Assembly: GCA_020438845.1 (NCBI GenBank)
Contig: JAGQTV010000021.1
Span: forward strand, 1 to 64,000
DNA length: 64,000 nucleotides
Reading direction: 5' to 3'
Source of the DNA: Mycobacterium sp.
GTDB lineage: Bacteria; Actinomycetota; Actinomycetes; Mycobacteriales; Mycobacteriaceae
Position numbers and translations under genes: made by a program. Below are positions 24,741 to 34,286 of this stretch, piece after piece. The notes under the pieces are model-generated. The model was not told the DNA's origin, did no database searches, and saw nothing but the letters and a program-made list of their open reading frames with translations. Numbering within the stretch: the first letter of the stretch is position 1; the number at the start of each line of letters is the position of its first letter.

Positions 24741-27556
24741 GTCCGGCCGGAGGCCAACCACAGCTGTCCGGCCACCAGGGGGAGCAGACTGGCACCGATC
24801 GACAATGTCCAGCCTGCAGGGCCGATGCCGACGTTGCCCAGCGCCGTCGCCACGGCGGGCACGGCGACCGCCGCCACGAGGAGCGCGACGCACAACGCCA
24901 GCGCGTACCAGACCAGGCGGTTGCAGGTCACGGCGTTACGCAGGATCGAGCTTCCGCGTGCGCGCATATTGAACACGTGCCAGAGCTGGGCGAATGCGAT
25001 GGTCAGGAAGGACACGGTGCCGGCACCGGCTGAACCGAGCCCCAGCCAATGCAGGGCGGCGAATTGAGCCAGCAGCGTGCTGCCGGCGATCGCCAGTGCG
25101 TAGAGCGCCATCACCCGCCAATGAGCAGAGGTGACGATCGACTCCCGCGACGGCCGCGGCGGACGGCTGAGCACGTCCCCTTCGCCTTCGCCGCTGGCCA
25201 GCGCGAACGCGGGAAAAACGTCGGTGACGAGATTGAGGAAGAGGATCTGCAAGGGCAGCAACGGCAGCGGCAGCCCGGCGACGATAGCCAGGGCGACGAC
25301 CACGACCTCGGCCAGGTTGCAGGACAGCAGATAGACCGAAAACCGCCGGATGTTGTCGAAGATGACCCTGCCCTCGCGGGCGGCCGTCACGATGGTCGGG
25401 AATCGGTCGTCGAGCAATACCGCATCGGCCGCTTCACGGGCCACCTCGGTACCACGTTCCCCCATCGCCACCCCGATGTCCGCCTTCACCAGGGCCGGCG
25501 CATCGTTCACCCCGTCACCGATCATGGCGACCACATGACCTTTTCGTTGGAACAAGTCGATCAGATCGAGCTTCTCCTCCGGACTGACCCGCGCGAAGAC
25601 TCGCTCGTCGGTCACATCGGCGTCTGCTGAAAGCCGATGCGATTGGGCCAACTGCACTCCGGTGATAGCCGCTGAAGACGGACCCGCGATACCCACTTCG
25701 CGGGCGATGGCCAGAGCGGTTGCAGGATGATCGCCGGTTGCCATCACGACACGGATCCCGGCTCCGGAAAGCTCGTCGACGGCCGTGGCGATATCGGCCC
25801 GCGGTGGATCTCGCAGCGCGGCAAGGCCGAGGAAGGTGATATCGCCGGCTGCGGGCTGCACGGGATCACGGCACGGGCCCACTGCGAGCGCAAGCACCCG
25901 TAGTCCTTCGGCCGCCAATTCCTCTGCTGTGCTGAGAAATTGCGCTCGCGCCCGGTCATCCATGGGATGGTCCCGGGTTTCGGCGTGCGATGTGAGGGGG
26001 AGGACGGTTTCAGGCGCTCCCTTCAGCGCCGTGAAGTATTCTTCGCCGTCGCGGTGGACCGTCGCCATCCACTTGGTCTTCGGATCGAACGAGGACTCGC
26101 TTGCCTCGGGAAACCGATTGAGTTGGTCGCTGCGATTTAGGCCGTTCAGCGCTCCGGCGCGTACCAACGCCACCTCCATCGGGTCTCCCGTTCCGGTGGC
26201 GGTCGTGGGGTCGTAATCGGCGTTGCCGCAGAGCACACCGACCAGGAGCGCACGCTGGAGACCTATAGCGGACGTCGGATCGACGCGCGCTCCGTCCTTG
26301 AGGACGACACCGTTGGCGTAATCGAAGGTGAAGGTTCCCGACGGCGTGACAAGGCGTTCGACCTCCATTCGGTTCTCGGTGAGAGTCCCGGTCTTGTCGG
26401 TGAGCACCACGGTGGTCGAACCGAGGGTCTCCACCGCCGCAAGCTTTTCGACCAGTGCATTGTGGCGGGCCATCCGCAGCATTCCACGGGCCAGGACGAC
26501 AGTCGCCACCACAGGTAAGCCTTCGGGGATCGCCGCCACGGTGAGCGCGATCGCCGTCTCGATCATCAGGGGAATCGGTCTACCGCTGAGCATTCCGGCC
26601 ACCGCCACTCCGGCCGCCAGCACGATGGTCAGCCAGATCAGCTGGCCGGAAAGCCGTTTCAGCTGGATCTCCAACGGTGACTCGCCCGAGTCGGCCGCTT
26701 CCACCAATTTGGTGATGCGCCCCAGTTCGGTGGCCATCCCGGTTCCGACGACGACGCCCTCACCGGAGCCCCGGACCACATGAGTTCCCTTGAAGACCAT
26801 CGCAGTCCGCTCGGGGAGTGGGGTCTGTTCGGAGTTAGGCCGGGTGTCCTTGTCGACAGGTACCGACTCCCCGGTCAGCGCCGATTCATCGACCCCCAGT
26901 GCGGCGGCGGCGACGCATCGCAGATCGGCGGAGACGACATCGCCGGCTTCGAGCGGGACGATGTCGCCGGGCACCAGATCCTCGGCACCGACCGCTTGAG
27001 ACATCCCCTCCCTACGCACCCTGGCGGTCCGGCCTCCGATGGCACGCAGTGCCTCTACGGAGCGAACCGCCTTGCGCTCGGTGAGGTATCCGATCGTCGT
27101 GTTGATCACCAACACCACCCCGATCGCGACGGCCTGATGCCATTCGCGGAAGAAGAGCGAGAGCACCATAGCTGCGCTGAGCAGTGCGACGACCGGACTG
27201 AGAAGTTGGCCGAGCAGCAGCGTCAACTCCGAAACGGGACTCGGGGCCTTCAACAGGTTGGGTCCGAACTGGGCTCGACGTTCCGCTGCCTCAGATTCGG
27301 TGAGCCCCAACCGAGGATCGACCAGCAGAGCGGACGTGACCTGGTCCGCCTGCAAAGCGTGGGGTGTCTCGGGCAGAGCTGCGGGTACGGACCCGCCGAG
27401 CAAGCGCTGATCATGGGCTTCGCTGGTGATACGGTCGAAGATACCTGCAATCGGGGCGCCGGTACACGGTGTCGTTTCCGTGGGTGTCGTTTCCGTGGGT
27501 GTCGTTTCCATGGGTGTCGTTTCCGTGGGGGTCGTTTCCCCGGGGCTGGGGGGCAA
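24728..27556 (-). CDS. P2-type cation-transporting ATPase (Ca2+/CtpF-like) with repeat-containing N-terminal extension
   Basis: 942 residues from TTG 27556; ATG 27511 inside the repeat is an alternative. Motifs: ESALTGESVPVDKD, TVAAIPEGLPVVA, phosphorylated Asp in LTDKTGTLTENRM, MATGDHPATALAIA and MIGDGVNDAPALVKADIGVAMG. Ten TM helices can be placed, with IPEGLP in helix 4 as in SERCA-like pumps. Predicted to export Ca2+ or a similar cation. The first about 30 residues are ETTPT-type repeats encoded by a 15-bp tandem array; the family-like part starts near DQVTSALLVDPRLGLT. Divergent from a CaCA exchanger gene. The 3' end overlaps the lipase pseudogene by 13 bp. Confidence 0.92.
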   Translation of the reverse strand: MPPSPGETTPTETTPMETTPTETTPTETTPCTGAPIAGIFDRITSEAHDQRLLGGSVPAALPETPHALQADQVTSALLVDPRLGLTESEAAERRAQFGPNLLKAPSPVSELTLLLGQLLSPVVALLSAAMVLSLFFREWHQAVAIGVVLVINTTIGYLTERKAVRSVEALRAIGGRTARVRREGMSQAVGAEDLVPGDIVPLEAGDVVSADLRCVAAAALGVDESALTGESVPVDKDTRPNSEQTPLPERTAMVFKGTHVVRGSGEGVVVGTGMATELGRITKLVEAADSGESPLEIQLKRLSGQLIWLTIVLAAGVAVAGMLSGRPIPLMIETAIALTVAAIPEGLPVVATVVLARGMLRMARHNALVEKLAAVETLGSTTVVLTDKTGTLTENRMEVERLVTPSGTFTFDYANGVVLKDGARVDPTSAIGLQRALLVGVLCGNADYDPTTATGTGDPMEVALVRAGALNGLNRSDQLNRFPEASESSFDPKTKWMATVHRDGEEYFTALKGAPETVLPLTSHAETRDHPMDDRARAQFLSTAEELAAEGLRVLALAVGPCRDPVQPAAGDITFLGLAALRDPPRADIATAVDELSGAGIRVVMATGDHPATALAIAREVGIAGPSSAAITGVQLAQSHRLSADADVTDERVFARVSPEEKLDLIDLFQRKGHVVAMIGDGVNDAPALVKADIGVAMGERGTEVAREAADAVLLDDRFPTIVTAAREGRVIFDNIRRFSVYLLSCNLAEVVVVALAIVAGLPLPLLPLQILFLNLVTDVFPAFALASGEGEGDVLSRPPRPSRESIVTSAHWRVMALYALAIAGSTLLAQFAALHWLGLGSAGAGTVSFLTIAFAQLWHVFNMRARGSSILRNAVTCNRLVWYALALCVALLVAAVAVPAVATALGNVGIGPAGWTLSIGASLLPLVAGQLWLASGRTQLN
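27468..27542 (-). repeat. 15-bp tandem repeat, five copies, at the start of the Ca-type ATPase gene
   Basis: Plus-strand unit GGTGTCGTTTCCGTG repeats at 27468, 27483, 27498 (one change), 27513 and, diverged, 27528. Read on the minus strand each copy encodes five residues of an (M/T)ETTP pattern. In-frame copy changes would alter only the N-terminal extension. Confidence 0.95.
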
Positions 27557-27589
27557 GAACGGTGAATTCGACTCGGCGGTGAGAAGGCT

Positions 27590-28504
27590 TTGACAGGACC
27601 GGCGGTAGTGCTTGCGGTCGGCGTGCTCCTGGCTGCCTTAGGTGGTGAATTATTTCTGCGCGGGCTGCTCAACCTCGCCGCTTGCTGGCGGGTGCCGCCC
27701 GGACTCGTCGGCGTCACGGTCGGGGCATTCGGAACCTCGGCTCCCGAATTGTCGGTCGGGGTCAACTCCGCTCTGGCGGGTCGTCCGGAGATCGTTCTCG
27801 GGGACGTTCTGGGCAGCAACGTGGTCAATATCGGGCTGGTCCTCGGGGTGGCGCTGCTGTTCGGTCCGGTCGTGGTCGATCGGGGAACGGTGTCACGCGA
27901 CTACCCCGCCGCCGTTGCAGCCCCTCTGGTCGTCGGGTTGCTGGCGTTGCGGGGTGCGCTGGGACCGATCGCGGGACTGGTGTTGCTGGTGATCTTCGCC
28001 GCCTGGCTGGCTCAGAGCATGCTGGCGGCACACCGGATCAGGGCCGCCTACCCCGCGGTGCGGACCGAAACCGCCACCACGTCGGCTGCGATCAGGTTCG
28101 GTGCCGGTTTGGTGCTGCTGATCGCTGCCGGGCGCGCAATCGTCTGGGGGGCCAGCGGCATCAGTGCGGCACTGGGCTGGGACGGTTTCGTGGTCGGCGC
28201 GGTGCTCGTCGCGCTGGGTACCTCGGCGCCGGAACTGGCCACTGTCTTCATCTCGCGGCTACGCGGCCACGATGAGGTCGCGGTCGGCACGCTTCTCGGC
28301 AGCAATATCTTCAACACGTTGCTGATCCTCGGGATCGCAGCGCTGATCCGTCCCATCGCCGCCGATCAGGTCGAGACCGACATCGGGATCATGGCCGGCG
28401 TGCTGCTGGTACTGCTCATCATTCCCATTCGCTACCGATTGAGCCGGTGGCGGGGCATCCCGCTACTGATGTCCTACGGCTTCTTCGTCTATCTGCTCGC
28501 GTGA
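27590..28504 (+). CDS. Calcium/sodium antiporter (CaCA family, YrbG-like)
   Basis: 304 residues from TTG 27590 (upstream GAGAAGG is close to it; an in-frame GTG a few codons later is possible). Two inverted alpha repeats are clear: GAFGTSAPELSVGVNSAL with GDVLGSNVVNIGLVLG, and VALGTSAPELATVFIS with GTLLGSNIFNTLLILG. About ten hydrophobic helices. It should exchange Ca2+ for Na+ or K+. The 5' end is only 33 bp from the divergent Ca-type ATPase frame, so a shared calcium-responsive control region is plausible. Confidence 0.92.
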   Translation: MTGPAVVLAVGVLLAALGGELFLRGLLNLAACWRVPPGLVGVTVGAFGTSAPELSVGVNSALAGRPEIVLGDVLGSNVVNIGLVLGVALLFGPVVVDRGTVSRDYPAAVAAPLVVGLLALRGALGPIAGLVLLVIFAAWLAQSMLAAHRIRAAYPAVRTETATTSAAIRFGAGLVLLIAAGRAIVWGASGISAALGWDGFVVGAVLVALGTSAPELATVFISRLRGHDEVAVGTLLGSNIFNTLLILGIAALIRPIAADQVETDIGIMAGVLLVLLIIPIRYRLSRWRGIPLLMSYGFFVYLLA

Positions 28505-28645
28505 GGGCACGGCCGGACTCAGCCGGAAAGATTTTCGACCGAACATCGGCTGGCCCAGATGGCAGATATCGTGTGTTCGCAATGAACAGCGGCGAGCGCG
28601 ATTGGTGGCACGACTCTGAGTCTGGAAGCGGAGAACAATCTCGCG

Positions 28646-30400
28646 TTGAGCGAGTTGCTGAGGATTTCGGCTCTACCTATCCCGTTGGACGAGTTGCTGG
28701 GCCGCAGTCTTGATGCGTTGTTGTCGCTGAGTTGGCTGGCGTTGTTGCCTAAGGCCGGGTTGTTCCTTGTCGAGTGCGACGACAAGGGTGAGGACTATCT
28801 GCACCTCGTGGCCGGTCGGAACCTCGGTCCGATCGGCACGCTGTGTGCGAAGATCCGGTTCGGACAGTGTTTGTGTGGGCTCGCGGCGGTGACTCGAGAA
28901 CCGGTCCATGCCGCCCACGTCGACGAGCGCCATGCTGTGCGCTTCGATGGCATGGCGCCGCACGGCCATTACAACATCCCGATCCTGTCCGGGGACCGGC
29001 TGCTGGGGATGCTGGTGTGTTATCTGCCCGACGGCGCCGAGCAGAGCAGTGAGCAGTCCGATTTCCTGCAGCGTTGGACCGGTGTGCTGGGGTTGGCGAT
29101 CGAACTGCGCGGCAAGGAACGCCAACTGGCAGAGACCAACCGCGAGTTGAACTTCCAGACCGCGACCCTTGACGAGCACGCGATCGTCAGCGTGACCGAC
29201 CGGCGCGGTGCGATCACCTACGTCAATCAGAAGTTCTGCGACATCAGTGGTTACACCCGTGAGGAACTGATCGGTCAGAATCACCGTCTTCTGAAATCCG
29301 GCCATCATCCGGCGGCGTTCTATGACCAGATGTGGCGCACGATCGCCCACGGCAAGGTCTGGCACGGCGAGATCTGCAACCGGCGCAAGGACGGCGGGGT
29401 GTACTGGGTGCGCTCCACCATCGCCCCGTTCCTCGACGAGCGCGGCAAGCCGTTCAGGTACGTCGCCATCCGAACCGACATCACCGAACGCAAGGACACC
29501 GAAGCCGCCCTGATCCAGGCCCAGACCGTAGCGAAGCTTGGTGGGTGGAGTTACGACCGGGCACGGCAGCGGTACCGCTGGTCCGAGGAGGTCTTCCGGA
29601 TTCTGGGCCTGGACCCCGCCACCCATGACGCCAGCCCCGAATTGTTCTTGTCCACAGTGCATCCCGACGACCGTGAACTGGTGGTAACGAGTTTTCGGGA
29701 CTCTGTGCACGGTGGGCGACCCGTGGATGTCGAACATCGGATCATCCGGCAGGACGACGGCGAGGTGCGGTGGGTGCATCGGCGCGTCACCCATGACTTC
29801 GGCCCCGATGATGAGGTGGTGCGCTCCACCGGCGTGGTGCAGGACGTGACCGATCGGCACCAAGCGCAGGAGGAAGTTCGCCGGCTGGCGATGACCGATC
29901 ACCTGACCGGGCTGGCCAACCGTAGCGAGTTTCACCTGCAATGTGACCGTCATTTCGGGCTCGCGGCCCGGCAGGGCGGCAAGATCGCCCTGCTTCTTGT
30001 CGATCTGGATCGGTTCAAGCCGGTCAATGACGACTTCGGCCATCAGGTCGGCGACGCCGTGCTGCAGCGGGTGGGCGACATTTTCCGCCGGCACTGCCGC
30101 AAGACCGACATCCTGGCCCGCTGGGGTGGTGATGAGTTCGCGATCCTGATGGTCAATCCCGATGACCGGGCGAGTATCGGCCGGACCGCCGGCCGGATCA
30201 TCGCCGAAATCGGCAGGACCATGACGGTCCGCGGTCACCAGGTGCGCATCGGGGCCAGCATCGGGATCGCTGTCTATCCCGACGACGGCTCCGACGAGGA
30301 CGACCTGACTTTCAAGGCCGATTCGGCGCTGTACAGGGCAAAGGACAAGGGGCGCAATACTTTTCGGTTCTGGGGCGACGATGATGCGATCCCTGAGTGA
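28646..30400 (+). CDS. Diguanylate cyclase with GAF-PAS-PAS-GGDEF domains
   Basis: 584 residues from TTG 28646; in-frame sequence upstream to a stop at 28583 has no ATG or GTG, so the start is uncertain. GAF domain about 20-160 (contains FGQCLCG). PAS1 about 165-285 (ITYVNQKFCDISGYTREELI). PAS2 about 290-405 (FRILGLDPATHD). GGDEF domain about 410-575 with intact active site WGGDEFAIL and inhibitory I-site RKTD five residues before it. It should make c-di-GMP from two GTP and be product-inhibited. A PAS-GGDEF remnant follows, then a convergent EAL gene. Confidence 0.93.
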   Translation: MSELLRISALPIPLDELLGRSLDALLSLSWLALLPKAGLFLVECDDKGEDYLHLVAGRNLGPIGTLCAKIRFGQCLCGLAAVTREPVHAAHVDERHAVRFDGMAPHGHYNIPILSGDRLLGMLVCYLPDGAEQSSEQSDFLQRWTGVLGLAIELRGKERQLAETNRELNFQTATLDEHAIVSVTDRRGAITYVNQKFCDISGYTREELIGQNHRLLKSGHHPAAFYDQMWRTIAHGKVWHGEICNRRKDGGVYWVRSTIAPFLDERGKPFRYVAIRTDITERKDTEAALIQAQTVAKLGGWSYDRARQRYRWSEEVFRILGLDPATHDASPELFLSTVHPDDRELVVTSFRDSVHGGRPVDVEHRIIRQDDGEVRWVHRRVTHDFGPDDEVVRSTGVVQDVTDRHQAQEEVRRLAMTDHLTGLANRSEFHLQCDRHFGLAARQGGKIALLLVDLDRFKPVNDDFGHQVGDAVLQRVGDIFRRHCRKTDILARWGGDEFAILMVNPDDRASIGRTAGRIIAEIGRTMTVRGHQVRIGASIGIAVYPDDGSDEDDLTFKADSALYRAKDKGRNTFRFWGDDDAIPE

Positions 30401-30513
30401 TTCGACGCGGTCCCGTGTCATGGCGGATGAAGCACCGCGAGGTGTGGTCCTTATCGCCGGCTGCTCTTGACTCGTGTGCTGCAGGTGGGCGCGACCGCCC
30501 ACGCGAATCGGTT

Positions 30514-30672
30514 CGCCGTTGGCGAATTCTCGGTGTGGACCCGACTCGGAACGGCGAGGGCGATCGGACCTTCAAGGCCGACGCAGCCCTCTGCATGGCG
30601 AAAAGCGAGGGTTGCAACACCTTTCGCTTTCGGGACTTCCGTCTTTGGGCTGAAGTCGACAACGCCCGCTGA
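30514..30672 (+). pseudogene. Remnant of a second PAS-GGDEF protein
   Basis: The frame ending at TGA 30670 reads WRILGVDPTRNGEGDR then TFKADAALCMAKSEGCNTFRF. The first piece resembles PAS2 of the gene upstream (FRILGLDPAT) and the second its GGDEF end (TFKADSALYRAKDKGRNTFRF). About 240 residues that separate them in the intact gene are missing. A tandem duplicate that lost its middle is the simplest explanation. Confidence 0.75.
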
Positions 30673-30683
30673 CATCTAACGGG

Positions 30684-32702
30684 CTAATCGACCGGCGCCG
30701 GTTTACCGAAGAGGTACCCCTGTGCACGGTCGGCTCCCAGCGCGGCAAGCTTGGCGAGGATCTCTTCGGATTCAACACCCTCGGCGACCACAGACAGACC
30801 GTAGACCCGGGCGACGACGATGATGGTGTTCACCACCCGCTCGTCGTCGGGGTCCTCAAGAATCCTTCGAACGAAACTCTGGTCGATCTTCAGGGACGAC
30901 AGCTTGAGATGCCGAAGTTCGGTGAACGAGCCGTAGCCAGTCCCGAAGTCGTCCAGAACCACCCGGGCTCCGCGCATTGCCATGGACCGGGAGAACTCTT
31001 TGGCCATCTCAGTCGACGTCACCGCGGTGGTCTCGGTGATTTCGAAGACCACATTCTTCGCAACCTGCGGACCCGCCGCATCGAGCCCGCCGAAGATGTC
31101 CTGCATCGCCGCTTCGTCGGCGAACGTCTGGCCGGCGATGTTGACGTTCACACATCGGCCAGCGCGACCCAGTTCGATCGCACGGCGGACCATGTACCGG
31201 TCGATCATCGGCATCAGATTGTGTCGTTCGCAGTGCGGAAGGAAGGTGTTCGGCGCCAGAATCTCCTCACTGTTGGCGGCGCGCAACCTGATGAGCAACT
31301 CCTCGCCAACCTGCTCTCTGGTCGCGATGTCCACGATCGGCTGCGAATAGACCAGAAGTCGGCCGTCACGGATGGCGTCGGCGATGGTTTCCTGCCACCT
31401 CAAGCGCTCGGCAATTTCCGCTAGTGCTTTTTTCCGATAAGTGATGTCGGTTCGTATCGTCACCATTTCGGTGACCTCGCCGGTGGCGTCGCGCAACGGG
31501 AATCGCTGGGTCAAGACGGCGATGTCGTCCGGGCCATTGCGGATGGACTCCTCTTCGAAGAAGTTCTCCCCGGCCAGTATTCGATCCTCGGCCAGCCGCG
31601 AGGTGCGCACGACTTCAGCCGGTAGGGTCTCCTCTTCGGAGCGACCGATTACGTCCGCAACGGACTTTTTCCCGAACAGGTCGCAGAATGCCTGATTGAC
31701 CACCACGTAGCGGTGGTCGCGATCGCGTACCGAGATCGCCGAAGGGGCGTGACTCAGAACCGCCTCGAACCGCTCCCTGTGGGCTTCGGCGCGCTGGCTG
31801 CTGAGGTGCGCCTTGTCGAAAAGCAGCCTCTGCTCACGTTGGCCGACGTAGAACGCACCGGCCCCGATGGCGACTGTGGCCACCGTGACCGACAACACCC
31901 AGACCCCTTCCCCGCTGACGCCAATGGCTACGAACACAAGGCGCGACAACTCCACCACGATCGGAAGTGCGGCGAAGATAGCCACCAGGCGGACCAGCGG
32001 CCACCGGTCGGGACGGGCCAGCAGCCAGGCGACCGGATTGCGGTCGGGTCGGGACAGCAGCGTCGCAACGACCAACAGCGAAACGCCCAAGGTGGCCAGA
32101 TTCGCCTGGCCCCCCCTCAGTGAAGCATCACTGAAAACGGTGGCCACCACTGTGATGACCGGCAGGGTTGCCGCTGCCGTGAGCAGTAGCGACCACGTCA
32201 CCCGCGCCCACCGACGATCCAGGTTCGACAGCCCAACGGCGAATGAGAGCACCAAGACCGACAACAGTGTCCTCGGGCTCGGACGACGCCCCGGAAAGTC
32301 ATCGGGCAGTTCACGCACCGCTTCGGGGAAGAACGTCCGGTCCAGACCGAACGACCTGCCGGTGACGTACTCGGCGAGGAACACCACCGCAAGAACGCCA
32401 GCGATCGCGGCTACCGTTCGGGCCGTTCCCGTTCGAAATGGTGACGGGTGCCCCAGTTGCATCGCGGTGGCTGCTGCCAACGTCATCAACAGAGCAGCCG
32501 ACCACGGCGGCATGCGAGGCCAAGTCTCCAGAATCCGGGTCAACTCGGGAATCCCGGTTGCCCAACCCAGCAAGTCCAGTGCCGCTATGACGAACACCGC
32601 CACAACGGCGGCGCGCCCCCACCACGCAAGAACCGCGCGTTCCCTATCGAGCCCCGAAGCCGTCGTCGTCGACGAAGAAGGCGTCGGAGAAGCAGTGTCC
32701 AT
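30684..32702 (-). CDS. Membrane-bound PAS-EAL c-di-GMP phosphodiesterase
   Basis: 672 residues from ATG 32702 (TTG 4 codons upstream less likely). The N-terminal half has about eight TM helices (MASE-like sensor), then a PAS domain (FEAVLSHAPSAISVRDRDHRY ... YRKKALAEI; about 310-420) and an EAL domain (about 430-670). EAL residues: GEELLIRL (EEL in place of EAL), NVNIAG, FEITET, DDFGTGYGSF, LKIDQSFV, AEGVE and QGYLFGKP, all metal and substrate ligands present. Should hydrolyse c-di-GMP to pGpG in response to a membrane signal. No GGDEF domain is attached. Convergent with the cyclase at 28646-30400. Confidence 0.92.
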   Translation of the reverse strand: MDTASPTPSSSTTTASGLDRERAVLAWWGRAAVVAVFVIAALDLLGWATGIPELTRILETWPRMPPWSAALLMTLAAATAMQLGHPSPFRTGTARTVAAIAGVLAVVFLAEYVTGRSFGLDRTFFPEAVRELPDDFPGRRPSPRTLLSVLVLSFAVGLSNLDRRWARVTWSLLLTAAATLPVITVVATVFSDASLRGGQANLATLGVSLLVVATLLSRPDRNPVAWLLARPDRWPLVRLVAIFAALPIVVELSRLVFVAIGVSGEGVWVLSVTVATVAIGAGAFYVGQREQRLLFDKAHLSSQRAEAHRERFEAVLSHAPSAISVRDRDHRYVVVNQAFCDLFGKKSVADVIGRSEEETLPAEVVRTSRLAEDRILAGENFFEEESIRNGPDDIAVLTQRFPLRDATGEVTEMVTIRTDITYRKKALAEIAERLRWQETIADAIRDGRLLVYSQPIVDIATREQVGEELLIRLRAANSEEILAPNTFLPHCERHNLMPMIDRYMVRRAIELGRAGRCVNVNIAGQTFADEAAMQDIFGGLDAAGPQVAKNVVFEITETTAVTSTEMAKEFSRSMAMRGARVVLDDFGTGYGSFTELRHLKLSSLKIDQSFVRRILEDPDDERVVNTIIVVARVYGLSVVAEGVESEEILAKLAALGADRAQGYLFGKPAPVD

Positions 32703-32822
32703 AGGCAGCCCCAATACCAGCGTTAGACGGCCGCAAAGTCAACGATCCAACGACGCTGCCGTTTCGGCAGAACCGTACTTGAAATGACTCACTGGCGCGG
32801 CGAAAATTTGGTCGGTGAACGT

Positions 32823-34286
32823 TCATCGGATTGCATCATCGGCCACCTCAATCTGGCCGGCTTTGGCCGCCGACTGGAGTTTGGCGAAGTCATAGTTGTT
32901 CTTGTCGGCGTAGGCGTAAGCCCACTCGACGATCGCTGCGCTCACGACCTCGCCGTTACCGACATAGCCACGCAACATCGATGCGTTGGCACTCTGTGCG
33001 TGCCCGCGCGCCAAGGCGTACGCGCACGCGCCGACGTACTTGCCGAAGGCGTCGGCATCCATGCCCTGGTTTCGGAAGGGGCCCTTCATGTCTTGGAACT
33101 GGCGGACGTAGTAGTCCCGGCCGCCAATCCGCAGGCTACCCAGGAACACGTCCGACATCGCCTGCAGAATCCGCTGACCGTCGATCACTCGAAGGCCGTG
33201 GCCCAGAGCGCGTTCGGCGGCTGAGAGCGCGTCCGGCTGCTGCCACCTGCCGTATTCCTCGAGTACCGACTGGTTGGCTTCCTTGACTTGGAGGATCAAC
33301 GGAGTGCCGTCCGGCCCGGTGAGGATCAGCAGGTAACTGCGGGTGCCCACGCTGCCGACTCCGACCACTCGCAGAGCGATGTCGGTCAGCGTGAAGTGGG
33401 AGAGCAGCACCGCGACGTCAACCGGTAGGCCGGTGAGGTACTCGCGGAAGGCCTGGGTGAGGGCCGCTTCGTCGCTGACGGCGATGTGTTGCAGCAGCGG
33501 AGGGTTCTCCCGGAGTTGCAACTGTCCGTCAGGGCCGGTCGTCATGATGCGGTCGAACACTCGGGCGGAGGTTCTGGAGCGAGCCTTACGGGCGGTGCTA
33601 GCGATGACCTGGCCCAGATTGCCGGAAACGTCGTTGACATAGCGCTGCGGTTCCAGCCTCAGGTAGTAGCGGTCCATCACGTTCATGTCGAGCATCGTGT
33701 GCAGGCCGTCTCGGTAAGTCTGGAGTACGTTGTGCGCTATCTGCTTGATACTCTTCTCCGGGTAGCCGGCCTGCCGGCCGCCGATGATGGCGCTGGTGGT
33801 CAGCCGCTTGAGGTCCCACTCGGCCGGCGCTGCGGCCGCCTCGTCGAAATCATTGAGGTCGAATACCAAGGTGCGCTGAGGCGACGCGTAGATCCCGAAG
33901 TTGGAGAAGTGTGCGTCACCGGCGCAGATCACCTCGACACCGCTGGAGGGGCCACCCGCGAGGTCGGCGGCCATCAGCGCGGCGGCCCCCCGGTAAAACG
34001 AGAAAGGATCGGTCAGCATCCGCGCAAAGCGCAGCGGTACCAACTCCTTAAGCCGGCTTCGGTTCTGCTCGATGAGGATCTCGACCGGGTCGCGAGTGGT
34101 CGGCACCAGCTGTGCCAGTGCGCGCCTGGGAACGACTTTGCGCCGGGCGCGGCCACGTGCCAGATCCTGTTCCACATTCTCGAATGCGATCACGCGCTCG
34201 CGGAGGGGCCGGCTCGCCGCCATCTCCGCGGCTGTTTCCGGGGTCATTTCCGAAAGCGTATCGGTGGACGAAACTCTCCGCGTCAC
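32823..34286 (-). CDS. DUF2252 family protein
   Basis: 487 residues from GTG 34286, overlapping the stop of prpE (GTGA). DUF2252 features: PLRFARMLTDPFSFYRGAA, ICAGDAHFSNFG, LVFDLNDFDEA, WDLKRLTTS, and RGHAQSANA. The AGDAHFSNFG and DLNDFD motifs resemble the catalytic HGDxxxxN and metal-binding segments of aminoglycoside-phosphotransferase-like kinases, so a kinase activity is possible but unproven. The overlap with an acyl-CoA ligase is a lead to its pathway. Confidence 0.9.
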   Translation of the reverse strand: MTRRVSSTDTLSEMTPETAAEMAASRPLRERVIAFENVEQDLARGRARRKVVPRRALAQLVPTTRDPVEILIEQNRSRLKELVPLRFARMLTDPFSFYRGAAALMAADLAGGPSSGVEVICAGDAHFSNFGIYASPQRTLVFDLNDFDEAAAAPAEWDLKRLTTSAIIGGRQAGYPEKSIKQIAHNVLQTYRDGLHTMLDMNVMDRYYLRLEPQRYVNDVSGNLGQVIASTARKARSRTSARVFDRIMTTGPDGQLQLRENPPLLQHIAVSDEAALTQAFREYLTGLPVDVAVLLSHFTLTDIALRVVGVGSVGTRSYLLILTGPDGTPLILQVKEANQSVLEEYGRWQQPDALSAAERALGHGLRVIDGQRILQAMSDVFLGSLRIGGRDYYVRQFQDMKGPFRNQGMDADAFGKYVGACAYALARGHAQSANASMLRGYVGNGEVVSAAIVEWAYAYADKNNYDFAKLQSAAKAGQIEVADDAIR

